Origin: Streptomyces sp. G44
GTDB lineage: Bacteria; Actinomycetota; Actinomycetes; Streptomycetales; Streptomycetaceae
Direction: 5' to 3'
DNA: 64,000 bases
NCBI RefSeq assembly: GCF_016905445.1
Contig: NZ_JAFEXF010000001.1
Location: 1-64,000 of the forward strand
Shown: positions 54,929 through 63,731 of the stretch, one piece after another
How the letters are laid out: every line of letters begins with the position of its first letter
Position numbering within the stretch: the stretch's first letter is position 1
The notes under the pieces: model-generated
Told to the model about the DNA's origin: nothing
Databases searched by the model: none
Seen by the model: the letters and a program-made list of their open reading frames with translations, nothing else
Translations under genes and position numbers: made by a program

Positions 54929-55501
54929 TCAACGCCGTACGCGGGGTGTGCGGGACGCTGAGGGGGCTGTGGTGGGGCCGGTCGTCCGCTGAACAGGCTT
55001 CGTTTGTTCTTGTGCGGCGGCGAGGTCGCGGGTGATGCCGGTGGCGACGTAGTGGCACCCGATCGCGCTCAGGTCGAGCTGGTGGGCGGCATCGGCGAGG
55101 TGGCCGGTCATGCGCGGTATGGCCTCGGCGTGGCGAGCGGTGCGCACCGCCTGGTTGTCTGCTGGGTAGCCGGGGAACGGCGCGCCTTCGTACGGGTTGG
55201 CGTACAGCGCGCTGGCGAGGTCGTTGCCGGCCAGGGAGGAAGCGGCCACGACCGAGGCCAGGCACTCCAGGCTGGCGCGGCTGCCGGCGATGTCGGCGTA
55301 CGCGCCGCCGTCGAGCGCGCCCAGGCGTACGAGGGCGGTGGCCATCAGATCCTGGACCTTGAGCAGGAGCGGGCTGATCCGGCGCAGCGCGTCGGTGCCG
55401 GGGGTGTAGGAGACATCCCGGACGCGTGCGTGCAGGGCCTCGAACTCCCGGCCCAGGTCACGGAGTTGTTGGGCCTGTTCTACAAGGCTGAGCGGAGGCA
55501 T
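54929..55501 (-). CDS. Hypothetical helical protein
   Basis: A 190-aa, mainly helical protein (MPPLSLVEQAQQLRDLGREF; LRRISPLLLKVQDLMATALV; YADIAGSRASLECLASVVAA). No family is known to me. The ATG at 55501 lies inside the 3' end of the alpha/beta-hydrolase gene (44-nt overlap), which indicates translational coupling in the same operon. Confidence 0.6.
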   Translation of the reverse strand: MPPLSLVEQAQQLRDLGREFEALHARVRDVSYTPGTDALRRISPLLLKVQDLMATALVRLGALDGGAYADIAGSRASLECLASVVAASSLAGNDLASALYANPYEGAPFPGYPADNQAVRTARHAEAIPRMTGHLADAAHQLDLSAIGCHYVATGITRDLAAAQEQTKPVQRTTGPTTAPSASRTPRVRR

Positions 55502-56396
55502 GGGGTGGTGTGGCTCCGGGAGATCGGTCAGAGCTGAACAGTGGGGAGGTGCCGCGGGAGATTCGGTCGGTGACCAGCTGTGCGTGACGCAGGGGCAATG
55601 CGTGGGTGGCGTCCGCGACCGTCTCCAGCCGGGCGCCGGGCAGACAGGCGGCAAGACGACCGGTCTGCTCGGGCGGGATGTGGGCGTCGAGGCTTCCGGC
55701 CAGAAGGTGGACCCGGCCGCCGAGCTGCTGCAGCGGACCGGGGTCGGGCTGCTGGTTGGCGAGGTCGTGCCACAGGGCAGCGATGTCGCCGGTCGCCATG
55801 GTGTGCAGGCCCTGCCGGCACGGCAACGGCAGCGCACCGGACGCCGGATGGGTCTCTGGACGCAGTGCCCACCGGCTGGTGGTGGGAAGGCGCCGCCGGA
55901 CCGCGTCGAGCAGGTACGGCGCGTGCGTGCACGCGGACTCCAGAAGGTTGCGGCCCAGCGTGAGCAAGGACTGGGCCGGACCGGTGCCCGTGCGGGTGCT
56001 GATGCCGCCGTACGGGAGCGAGATCAGCACCAGCCCGCGGATGCGGGGCGCGAAGTGGGGATGGCGCGCAACCAGGCGCATGAGCGTCATCGCCCCCATG
56101 GAGTGGCCGGCGAGCACGAGCGGTCCCCGTGGCGCTGTCGTCTCAAGAACCCGGGCGAGGTCGTCGGCCAACTGGTCGAGGCTCAGGGCGGCGGCGCCGC
56201 GGGTGGAGTAGCCGTGCGCGCGCTGGTCGTAGCGCACGACGCGCATCCCTTCAAGGAGCACGAGCGGTACGTGCGAGCGCCACAGGGCAGCGGTGACCGA
56301 GAGCCCGTGCACGAGCACTGCCGTCGCGGGTGCTTGTGCGGGACCGTCGATGTAGGTGGCGAGCCGGGCGCCATCCGGGAGCCGTATCGATCTCAT
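55458..56396 (-). CDS. Alpha/beta hydrolase
   Basis: A 312-aa alpha/beta-hydrolase. The oxyanion region is VLVHGLSVTAALWRSHVPLV, the nucleophile elbow is LAGHSMGAMTLM, the acid is in HLLAGSLDAHIPPEQ, and the probable catalytic His is in VADATHALPLRHAQLV. ATG 56396 overlaps the coupling-protein stop (ATGA), so it is part of the transfer operon. This is an unusual partner for conjugation genes. The substrate is unknown. Confidence 0.8.
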   Translation of the reverse strand: MRSIRLPDGARLATYIDGPAQAPATAVLVHGLSVTAALWRSHVPLVLLEGMRVVRYDQRAHGYSTRGAAALSLDQLADDLARVLETTAPRGPLVLAGHSMGAMTLMRLVARHPHFAPRIRGLVLISLPYGGISTRTGTGPAQSLLTLGRNLLESACTHAPYLLDAVRRRLPTTSRWALRPETHPASGALPLPCRQGLHTMATGDIAALWHDLANQQPDPGPLQQLGGRVHLLAGSLDAHIPPEQTGRLAACLPGARLETVADATHALPLRHAQLVTDRISRGTSPLFSSDRSPGATPPHASAQPCRTGPTTP

Positions 56397-58180
56397 GCTG
56401 CGGTCCCGAAGTCGGTCTGCCGTGGTGCGTGCTTGGCGACGGCCCGCTTGGTGATGCCGTCGGAGGCCCGCTTCGAGGCGGCGGTCAGTTCGGCGGCGCC
56501 GGGCTCCAGGTACCACGGGCGCAGGTCGAGCATCGCCGCGCGCATACCGGTGGCGAAACACAGGGCAGTGCCCTTGGGCAGGGCGCGGATCGCGTCTGCG
56601 GGCAGGATCCGCTCCTGCCGCATCGACACGGAGGTCGACTTGCCGGACTCGGAGTGCGAGGTGGAGGTCGTCTCGACGTCGTGGTCGCCGATCAGCCGGG
56701 ACAGCTTGTCGGCGAAGTCCGGGTCGTCGATACCGGAGCCGATCACCTTCACGGTGGAGGCGGACCACATGGCGTCCATGCCCGCGTCCCCCCAGACCTT
56801 CTGGCCCTGGCGGTAGGACTGCAGGATGGTGATCGGGATGATCCCGCGGGAGCCGAGGTGGGAGTACAGGTCCGGCAGGTCGCTGATCTTGCACACGTTG
56901 GCGGCCTCGTCGAGGATCGCCAGCATCGGCGGATCCAGGCGTCCGCCAGCGCGCTCCGCCTGCGCAGTGGCGGCCCGCATCACGGAGTCCGCGCACGCGG
57001 CGATCAGCGCCGAGGCACCGCCGCCGCCATCCTTCGACAGCAGGTAGAGGGTGTCGGTGGAGGTGACGAACTGAGACGGGCGGAACTCGGGGACATCCTT
57101 TTGCGGGGTGACCCACGCGGCGATCTCGCTGTTCAGTAGCGCGGCGGCGTACTGGCGGGCGGTCTCGTAGATGCCGTCCCGTGTCTCCGGCGGGCCTTCC
57201 ACGGTGCCCTTGAGCTGCGCGGCGACCGCGGAGAAGCCGTGGTCGCGGAGAACGTCGAGCGGGGTGCGATCGGCGGGGAACGCGAGCCACTGCATCACGT
57301 CGGTGATCGGCCGGTTGTCGAGGGCGGCGGCGAGGAAGAGCTGGGACAGGATGTTGCTGCCGGCCTTGGACCAGAAGTCGCCCTGCTGGCTCGCGTCCAC
57401 GGAGGCGGCAAGGAAATGGCCGGCCAACCGCCCGGCGCCGTCGAGGGTCTTGGCGTCGGCGAGGGGGTTCCACCACATCTCGCGGGCGGCGTGCGCGATC
57501 TGCTGCGGGTCCATTGACCAGACCTGTCCCACGGCCGCTCGGGCGTCGAGGGTGGCGGTGTAGGCGTCGCCGGCGGCCTTGTTGGAGGTGAGCAGCACTG
57601 GGCCGGGGGCGGCGAGGATGGAGGGGATCGCGAGGGATGTGGTCTTGCCGGACCGCGGGGCCATGATCGCGACGGCGACGTCCTCGTATCCCATGCGGAC
57701 CTCGTGACGGGTGCCTTGCAGGTTGCCGAGGAGGATGCCGGTGTCCTTGGCGTCGATGTGCTTGGCGGCCTTCAGGCTCGGGCGCAGGGAGCGGGCCTTG
57801 GTGGTGATCGCCTTGGCCATCAGCGGTTCGATGTCCCTGGCCTTGGCCATGCCGGTGATCTTCTTCCGGCCGCTGCTGCTGGTCTTGTGGCGGGACCACA
57901 GGACGGCGGTCACGGCGCCGAGCGCGAGCAGGGCTGCGATCGGGACGATCCGAGCGCCGACAATCAGGGACGCTTCTCCCACCTGGGGCCAGAGCTGCTC
58001 AGGGTGGAGGAGGGCGGTGGTCGGCTGGTAAGGCGCCCAGTGGCCGGCGGTCAGCCACGAGGTGATGTTGCCGGACAGCCAGGCGAGATGGGACAGCGGG
58101 ACGACGACGCCGAGCACTCCGAGAAGGAGACGGAAGACGATGTCGTACCCGTCGGAGGAACTGTTGGAGGAGGGTGGCAA
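56393..58180 (-). CDS. TraG/VirD4-like conjugative coupling ATPase
   Basis: A 595-aa type IV coupling protein. Two N-terminal membrane segments (FRLLLGVLGVVVPLSHLAWL; VPIAALLALGAVTAVLW) precede the ATPase. The ATPase has Walker A MAPRSGKTTSLAIP near residue 175, Walker B MLAILDEAANVCK near 410, and the SRGIIPITILQSYRQGQKVW segment typical of TraG/VirD4. It would pump DNA during conjugation. TTG at 58180 is the apparent start, with only a weak Shine-Dalgarno. This is the strongest sign that the right part is a conjugative element. Confidence 0.85.
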   Translation of the reverse strand: MPPSSNSSSDGYDIVFRLLLGVLGVVVPLSHLAWLSGNITSWLTAGHWAPYQPTTALLHPEQLWPQVGEASLIVGARIVPIAALLALGAVTAVLWSRHKTSSSGRKKITGMAKARDIEPLMAKAITTKARSLRPSLKAAKHIDAKDTGILLGNLQGTRHEVRMGYEDVAVAIMAPRSGKTTSLAIPSILAAPGPVLLTSNKAAGDAYTATLDARAAVGQVWSMDPQQIAHAAREMWWNPLADAKTLDGAGRLAGHFLAASVDASQQGDFWSKAGSNILSQLFLAAALDNRPITDVMQWLAFPADRTPLDVLRDHGFSAVAAQLKGTVEGPPETRDGIYETARQYAAALLNSEIAAWVTPQKDVPEFRPSQFVTSTDTLYLLSKDGGGGASALIAACADSVMRAATAQAERAGGRLDPPMLAILDEAANVCKISDLPDLYSHLGSRGIIPITILQSYRQGQKVWGDAGMDAMWSASTVKVIGSGIDDPDFADKLSRLIGDHDVETTSTSHSESGKSTSVSMRQERILPADAIRALPKGTALCFATGMRAAMLDLRPWYLEPGAAELTAASKRASDGITKRAVAKHAPRQTDFGTAA

Positions 58181-58214
58181 AGGGCTACTTGCTTCCGGGC
58201 GGGGGACGAAGGGG

Positions 58215-59000
58215 TTAGCGGCTGCGGCGGTTGTTGTCCGGTGGCCGTCGCAGGGGGCTCGGACTCGCCGGCGTGCTGGCGCGGCGGGCGGCGAGGGCGT
58301 GGACGCGTTCTTCCAGGGCCAAGGCGACCTGCACGGCCGGAACCTCCTGGCGCGTGCGGGTGACCGCGTCCGGGTGGCGCGTTGGGAGACTGCGCATGCT
58401 GCCGGTGCGCAGCACAGGGTTCGGATCGGCGAGCGCGGTGGTGAACGCGGTGATCAGGTGCGGCGGGGTGTGCTCGCCGAAGCGGGCCTGCCACACCGGC
58501 TGCCGGTCCGGGCCGAGCGTGGCGGTGACGAACCAGGCGCCTGGTTCCTGCGCGCTGCCCAGGCGCTGTACGTACGCGGTGCCGTCGGGCGACAGGAGGC
58601 CGTCGCCCCCGGTGGTGGGAGGCGACCAGGCGAGCCGCTGGAGCGGTTCGTACGGGTCGGCCTCGGCGGATGCGGTCGCGGCGGGGTCGGTCAGGGCGTC
58701 GATGAATCCAGCGATGATCTCGACCGGGGTGCGTGCGCCGAAGCTCGCGTACCAGGCGGGCCGGTCCGGCTGGTGGGCGTGGTGGAGCGTCCACCACTGG
58801 CCGTCCGGGTCGGGCTCGAGCCGGAGGAGGGCCTTCTGGTCGCGGCTGGAGAGGATGACGCGCGGCATCAGGGGGTCGTGGCCGTAGCTCCAGCCGCAGG
58901 CTCGATGGAGAGGGACGGTGACCCAGGCGGGATCTCCGCCCCCGGCCAGGTGGCGAGGGGCGATGAAGTCGACGTCCACGGTGTCAGGGGACTTGGGCAC
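58215..59000 (-). CDS. DUF317 domain protein
   Basis: A 261-aa DUF317 protein. The pattern IAPRHLAGGGDPAWVTVPL, WYASFGARTPVEIIAGFIDA and WQARFGEHTPPHLITAFTTA repeats in its paralogues at 59602 and 60821. GTG 59000 has GGAGG exactly five bases upstream, so it is preferred to GTG 59006. The function of the family is unknown. Confidence 0.85.
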   Translation of the reverse strand: MPKSPDTVDVDFIAPRHLAGGGDPAWVTVPLHRACGWSYGHDPLMPRVILSSRDQKALLRLEPDPDGQWWTLHHAHQPDRPAWYASFGARTPVEIIAGFIDALTDPAATASAEADPYEPLQRLAWSPPTTGGDGLLSPDGTAYVQRLGSAQEPGAWFVTATLGPDRQPVWQARFGEHTPPHLITAFTTALADPNPVLRTGSMRSLPTRHPDAVTRTRQEVPAVQVALALEERVHALAARRASTPASPSPLRRPPDNNRRSR

Positions 59001-59164
59001 GGTCACCTCCGCCCCGGCATGGCACGGTCGGACGCCGGGACCGCGGTCACGGCCGGCGACGGGACCAATGGCGTGGGTGCGTGCCGGGCTGCGGAGTTGA
59101 TGTCCAGGACGATGTCGCCGTGAGTGGCCCAGGTGTCGAGGTAGCTCCAGCATTCGGCGTGGTG

Positions 59165-59551
59165 CTAGGCGAGGACGTCGTCGAACGCCGGGGTACCGGG
59201 CCGGGCGGCGGCGGGAAGGCTCTCGCGGGTCTGGACCCACTCGCCGTGCAGCGCATCCAGGCGGTCGAGCGCGTCACGCAGGACGCCGAGCTGCCACCCC
59301 CAGTGGCTCCGCACTGCGTGGGCGGGCAGGTGGGCGAGCTGAATCTCGGCTGTGGCCAGCAGGTGGCGGGCGCCGACGCGCACGGTCTCGAACGCGGCGA
59401 CCGTGTCGGCGTCGCGCTGGCTCTTGCGCAGCCCGTAGGCGTGGTCGTCGTACGGCCAGCCGTCGAGGCCGGTGTGCTCGTCGGAGTACGCGTCCCAGGC
59501 GTCGAGGATCTTCTTGCTGTCACCGACGAAGCCGTCGAGGTGATGCAGCAA
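59165..59551 (-). CDS. Hypothetical helical protein
   Basis: A 128-aa helical protein (LLHHLDGFVGDSKKILDAWD; AFETVRVGARHLLATAEIQL). TTG 59551 lacks a Shine-Dalgarno. The frame is open upstream to an ATT ACC-like region near 59582 (SLDPAAHREL), so the true N-terminus may be longer and use a rare start. It lies between two DUF317 genes. No family is recognised. Confidence 0.55.
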   Translation of the reverse strand: MLHHLDGFVGDSKKILDAWDAYSDEHTGLDGWPYDDHAYGLRKSQRDADTVAAFETVRVGARHLLATAEIQLAHLPAHAVRSHWGWQLGVLRDALDRLDALHGEWVQTRESLPAAARPGTPAFDDVLA

Positions 59552-59601
59552 CTCGCGGTGAGCGGCGGGATCGAGGGAAATGGTGAGGTGTCCTATCGGG
59601 A

Positions 59602-60453
59602 TCAGCGGCGAGCGGTGGAACGGGTGGTGCTTTCCTTCACCGGGGGCGTCACGGCTTCCGGCCGGCGACGCCGCGCGAGGTGGGCCTGCCTGCGGATGCC
59701 GGTGAGTCGGGCGGTGTGCGCCTCGACGACCTGCTCTGGGGTGAGCGGGCTCGGCTTCTGCACGACGCCGTGGTGGGCGGTGCGGTCGTACATGCCGCGC
59801 TGGAGCGGGGCGCTGTCAGCGAGCGTGGTGACGAAGGCGTGCACCAGGTGGGTGGGGGTGTGGCCGTCGAACCAGGCGTGCCACAGACGTGGTCCCCGGG
59901 AGCTGTGCTCGGGATCGTGCGCCTCCACGTGCCAGGAGACGCTGGCCGACACGCCCCAGGGCACGGTGGCGTCGCCCTGTTCCGTTCGGCGTTCCACCGT
60001 GCACCCCGGCGGGTCGGAGAAGGCTGATCCGCGGCCGTCGATCAGCCATCCGGCGTCCTCCAGGGTGTTCAGAGGGGCCGCCGACAGGGTGGGTGGCGGC
60101 GAGACGAGGGCGTCGGTGAGGCTGCCGAGGATCTCGGCGGGGACGAGTTCGCCGAATTCGGCGTACCAGCCCGGCTCGGTGCCTGTGGGCTCGGCCCGCA
60201 GCCGCCACCACGCGGAGGTGGCGGACTGCGGGTCGAACTGCAGGCTGTGACGGTAGTCGGGGCTGCGCAGGACGATCTCGGCGCTCAGCGGGTCGGACGT
60301 GCGGGTCCATCCGGCTGCGGCAAGGCCATGGGTGACGTGGCGGGCGTCGCCGGGGCCGGCGAGGTGGCGGGGGCTGGTGTCGAACGGGATCCGCCAGGCG
60401 TGCTTGTCGGCGAAGGCAGCGAGCTGCCGTTCGCTCACCGGCACCGGCCGCAC
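59602..60453 (-). CDS. DUF317 domain protein
   Basis: A 283-aa DUF317 protein (FDTSPRHLAGPGDARHVTHG; GWYAEFGELVPAEILGSLTD; WHAWFDGHTPTHLVHAFVTT). A C-terminal 60-residue basic tail (ARLTGIRRQAHLARRRRPEA) may bind nucleic acid. GTG at 60453 overlaps the end of the preceding gene by 19 nt. Confidence 0.85.
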   Translation of the reverse strand: MRPVPVSERQLAAFADKHAWRIPFDTSPRHLAGPGDARHVTHGLAAAGWTRTSDPLSAEIVLRSPDYRHSLQFDPQSATSAWWRLRAEPTGTEPGWYAEFGELVPAEILGSLTDALVSPPPTLSAAPLNTLEDAGWLIDGRGSAFSDPPGCTVERRTEQGDATVPWGVSASVSWHVEAHDPEHSSRGPRLWHAWFDGHTPTHLVHAFVTTLADSAPLQRGMYDRTAHHGVVQKPSPLTPEQVVEAHTARLTGIRRQAHLARRRRPEAVTPPVKESTTRSTARR

Positions 60454-60791
60454 CCCTGCACGCCCCCGGCGGCACTGCCGTACAGCTCACGGAGGCCGTC
60501 CAGCACGCCGTGGAGGGAGTGCTGGTCGGCTTGCTCCCACGCGGCGATGCGCAGCTCGGTGATCAGCAGGTCGCCAGCCAGGGTGCGCGGGACGTCCGGG
60601 TGGTCCTGGAGGGCACGGGCGAGGGCGCGCAAGGTGTCGGCGAGCTGGACGGGCAGGCCCGTGTACTCATCGAGCAGAGGCTCTACGAGGGCGAGCGCCT
60701 CTTCGGGGTCGGGGCTCTCTCGCAGGTAGTCGGTGAGAAGGGACAGGGTCTCGGTCGCCGAGCGGATCGTGTCCGGGGTGAGTGCGGGCAT
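60435..60791 (-). CDS. Hypothetical small helical protein
   Basis: A 118-aa protein, almost wholly alpha-helical by composition (PDTIRSATETLSLLTDYLRE; EALALVEPLLDEYTGLPVQL), ending VQGCGRCR. ATG 60791 has GAGGAG four to five bases upstream. It overlaps the downstream DUF317 gene and so belongs to the same operon. No family is recognised. Confidence 0.65.
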   Translation of the reverse strand: MPALTPDTIRSATETLSLLTDYLRESPDPEEALALVEPLLDEYTGLPVQLADTLRALARALQDHPDVPRTLAGDLLITELRIAAWEQADQHSLHGVLDGLRELYGSAAGGVQGCGRCR

Positions 60792-60820
60792 CAAGCTCCT
60801 CAGTTGGTGGGTGTGGGGGA

Positions 60821-61624
60821 TCAGCGGTAGGTGCGGGCGCCACCGGCGTCAGCGTGGGAGCGGGCCGTGGTGCGGGGCCGACTGCTCCGAGCGGCGTTGC
60901 GCGCCCAGGTGGCGGCGCGGGCGGCGGCGATCCGGGCCTGCTGCCAAGCGCTGAGCTCGGAGGGCAGGACGGACACGGACGTGGTGCGGATCTGGGCGCT
61001 GTGTGGAACCCGCCCGAGTGGGCGCATCACGGGCTCGGGACTGGCGAGCGCGGTCGAGAAGGCTTGCACGAGGTGCATCGGGGTGTTGGGTGCGAACTGG
61101 GCGGTCCAGCCGTTGCCTTGCTCGTCCTTCGCCCCGGACCACCACACCGCCTCGCCGTCGGGGCCCTGGTGGAACTGCATCCAGGCGCTGCCGTCGGGGC
61201 TGGTCGCGGTCACATGCTCGGCGTTGGGCGGACGGTGCCACCCCTGGTCCCGCAAAGGTGCCCAGACGTTGGGGGCGTGCGCGGAGCGGGGGCGGGTGAG
61301 GGCGTCGGTGAGACCGGCGACGATCTCTACCGGCGTTTGCCGCCCGAGGACTGCCCACCACTGCTCTTGGTGGCCGCTCGCGGCACCGTGGATCGTCCAC
61401 CCGCCGGGCAGTACGAAGGGGTCGTAGGCGATGCGGACCATGCGGTCCGGGCTTTCCATGGCAAGGGGACCGCCCGCCTTGGACTTGTCCCGCCACCCAC
61501 AGGCGCGCAGGAACTCGGAGACGTGCCGGAGATCGCCGCCCCCGGCGAGGGCACGGGGTTCAACCAGGTAGTGCTGCTCGGCCTGCTCGTCGGGGCCCCA
61601 GCCCTTCCACTGCTGCCTTTTCAC
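60821..61624 (-). CDS. DUF317 domain protein
   Basis: A 267-aa DUF317 protein: YLVEPRALAGGGDLRHVSEF, WAVLGRQTPVEIVAGLTDAL and WTAQFAPNTPMHLVQAFSTA align with the paralogues at 58215 and 59602. The C-terminus is Arg/Ala-rich and basic. GTG 61624 overlaps the stop of the gene upstream (GTGA). Confidence 0.85.
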   Translation of the reverse strand: MKRQQWKGWGPDEQAEQHYLVEPRALAGGGDLRHVSEFLRACGWRDKSKAGGPLAMESPDRMVRIAYDPFVLPGGWTIHGAASGHQEQWWAVLGRQTPVEIVAGLTDALTRPRSAHAPNVWAPLRDQGWHRPPNAEHVTATSPDGSAWMQFHQGPDGEAVWWSGAKDEQGNGWTAQFAPNTPMHLVQAFSTALASPEPVMRPLGRVPHSAQIRTTSVSVLPSELSAWQQARIAAARAATWARNAARSSRPRTTARSHADAGGARTYR

Positions 61625-62001
61625 CGGTGCCGCCGGACGACGAGTGGAGCAGGGGCTGAGGGCTTCGCCGGTCCGGTGTTGGGCCGGTCGCTGACGTACT
61701 GGAGGGTCTTGCGGTGTTCGTCCAGGTCCCCGCCGATGGCGTCGAGCTCATTCGAGGCCCGTCCCAGGGCGAGCCACACTTCGGCCGGCAGAGCGCCGCG
61801 CTCGGCCTGCACCTTGGCGAACATGCTGCTGACGGACACGAGGTGGGTGACCCCGGCGAGGACGCCGTCCGCAGAGTCCACAACGCGTGCGATGACCTGC
61901 GTGGCCTCGTGAGGGGGGAGTATCGCGAGTTTGTCGCCGAGCTGGCCGAGCTGACGGGCGATCTCGTCGGCCAGGTGCACGTGCGGGTTGGGGTGGGGCA
62001 T
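61621..62001 (-). CDS. Hypothetical helical protein
   Basis: A 126-aa protein, MPHPNPHVHLADEIARQLGQ then LAILPPHEATQVIARVVDSA and a coiled segment (LGRASNELDAIGGDLDEHRK). It is translationally coupled to the following DUF317 gene. ATG 62001 follows GGAGGAG. No family is recognised; such small helical proteins accompany DUF317 genes in Streptomyces elements. Confidence 0.65.
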   Translation of the reverse strand: MPHPNPHVHLADEIARQLGQLGDKLAILPPHEATQVIARVVDSADGVLAGVTHLVSVSSMFAKVQAERGALPAEVWLALGRASNELDAIGGDLDEHRKTLQYVSDRPNTGPAKPSAPAPLVVRRHR

Positions 62002-62282
62002 GCTCCTCCAGGACGAGGGTCGGGATCAGTGGTGGTGGCGGTGGCCAATCCGCCGGGCTTCGCTCGGACCGGCCTCGGGGCGCGCGCCAGCCAGCGGAAC
62101 GGTCCGATCGGGACCGATGGGGGTGCAGGCGCGCAGGTAGCGGCGGAACAGAGCGGTGGCCAGACGGGGCGTGAGACGCCGGGAGATCGGCGTGGTGGTC
62201 GTGCGGGGTGTTACGGGGACTCCAGTCGGTGGTGCGGTCGGGGGCGGCCCCGGCAAGAGGGCACCGGGGCCGCCGTTCGGGC

Positions 62283-62691
62283 TTACGGGGTACGGCGGGC
62301 CGCCGCTGTGGGAGGAGAGGCAGCAGGCGAGGCGGGGCTGCGCGTGGCGGCCCTGGGCTGGCGGGCGCGTACCTCGCGTGCGGCCTGCTGGTAGGCGGCC
62401 TCGTCGAACAGGTCCGGATCGATGTTGACCTTGTATCCGGCCACGAGGAGGGCTGGGATCGCGCGGGTGGCGAGGCGCTTCTGTTCCACCTCGGACCAGG
62501 TGGTCGGGGACGGTGTGCCAGACGTAGACGGGGCCGCCGGTACGGACCTCCTGGCGCTCCAGGCCGAGGCGGTCGAGCAGCGCGAGGAGCTTCTCCGACG
62601 CGCCGGTCGGCGTGGCTGCGTAAATGGTGCTGGTCAGTGCCTTGACGTAGAACTCGACGTCCGTCCCGTAGTCGTCGGCTCGGTTACCCAA
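62283..62691 (-). pseudogene. Hypothetical protein gene with apparent frameshift
   Basis: From 62691 the first frame encodes about 66 natural-looking residues (MGNRADDYGTDVEFYVKALT ... GPVYVWHTVPDH). It then becomes Pro/Arg-rich noise. The frame shifted by one base continues sensibly (WSEVEQKRLATRAIPALLVA, GYKVNIDPDLFDEAAYQQAA) to a stop at 62283. One extra base in the ACCACC run near 62515 explains this. It may be a sequencing or assembly indel, a programmed shift, or two overlapping genes (the second from the GTG at 62489). Confidence 0.55.
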
Positions 62692-62718
62692 GTGCGGTGC
62701 TCCTGATCGTCGTGCGGG

Positions 62719-62963
62719 TCAGCGGCGACGGGACGGCGCGGATGCCGGGGGCGGGGGTAGTGCTCCGGCGGCGGCGCTGTTGCCCGCCGAGGGAGTACGC
62801 CCGGCCAGGTTGCGGAGGTACTCAATCTGCCGTGTGTCCTGGGAGAGGCATCCGGTGAGGCCCATGAGCTGGTCGGCGGGACTCCGCTCCCGGCCCGCGC
62901 GGGGGCGTCCTTGGTGATGGTGACGTACTCCAGCACCAGGAAGTCGGGCTCCCCTTGCTTCAT
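62719..62963 (-). pseudogene. Small gene with apparent frameshift
   Basis: ATG 62963 overlaps the upstream stop and starts MKQGEPDFLVLEYVTITKDA. After about 26 residues the frame turns into low-complexity sequence. A neighbouring frame then reads RSPADQLMGLTGCLSQDTRQ, IEYLRNLAGRTPSAGN to the stop at 62719. The switch lies in the C/G-run region near 62890-62910. The intact protein would be about 80 aa. No family is recognised. Confidence 0.5.
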
Positions 62964-63709
62964 CGAGCCCTGGTGGCCGGGGTTCGTGTGGCGGCCGGGG
63001 CCGGCGGCATGGCGGCGGTGGGGGCGGTCCGTAGCGCGGGGTGCTGGAGCGCCGTGCCGATGCCGAGCGCGTCGAGCTGGGGGCCGATCGCACGCAGGGC
63101 GCGAGCCTGGGCCCTGGTGTCGTCTGCGTCGAGGCGGTAGATACCGGTATGCGGATCCTGGATGAAGCCGTGAGCCACGAGGACGGCGCCGGCCGTGTCA
63201 TCCACGGGCGCGGCGGCGACGCTGCCGTCCTGCTGCCAGGTCAGAACGACCCGATCCGACTGGGACGGCTGGATGCCGCCCAGGGCGTTGTGCCTGACCT
63301 GGGCGAGCGCGGTGTCGTAGCGGGCGAGCAGGTCGCCGGCGACCTGCTCGGCGCTCAGGAACGGATCGTCCGCGAGCGCGATGCCGTTGGGCTCGGGTAC
63401 TGCGCGGTATGCCTCGTCGGGCAGTGCGCGCGGGGCGACGGCGGCAACGAGGAATCCGTCGCGTTCGTCGTGCCGTTCCAGGACGACGAGCTGGGCTCCG
63501 TCCGGGCGGCTCAGGACGGCGGCCTGCTGGAGTGGGTGCTCAGCGAGGGAGGCGGCGACGAGGTCCAGGTCCCAGATGCGGTCGGCCAGTTCGGCGAGGT
63601 CGTCCTTGTCTTCGGGAGGGAGGTAGGAACTGGTCCAGGCGCCCGGGAGTTCGCCGGCGAGGACGTCGGCGTACGAGGCGAGGCGCTCGGAGTTGTCGTA
63701 GTCGTGCAT
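62960..63709 (-). CDS. Hypothetical element protein
   Basis: A 249-aa protein starting MHDYDNSERLASYADVLAGE, with LIHP-free, mixed alpha/beta composition. The N-terminal half includes GAQLVVLERHDERDGFLVAA. A second part resembles a small domain (VLVAHGFIQDPHTGIYRLDA) and the tail is Pro/Ala-rich. ATG 63709 is chosen from the change to real coding bias. It is coupled to the next small gene by a 4-nt overlap. No family is recognised. Confidence 0.6.
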   Translation of the reverse strand: MHDYDNSERLASYADVLAGELPGAWTSSYLPPEDKDDLAELADRIWDLDLVAASLAEHPLQQAAVLSRPDGAQLVVLERHDERDGFLVAAVAPRALPDEAYRAVPEPNGIALADDPFLSAEQVAGDLLARYDTALAQVRHNALGGIQPSQSDRVVLTWQQDGSVAAAPVDDTAGAVLVAHGFIQDPHTGIYRLDADDTRAQARALRAIGPQLDALGIGTALQHPALRTAPTAAMPPAPAATRTPATRAR

Positions 63710-63731
63710 GGTGTCCTTGAGCGAGGTGGGG

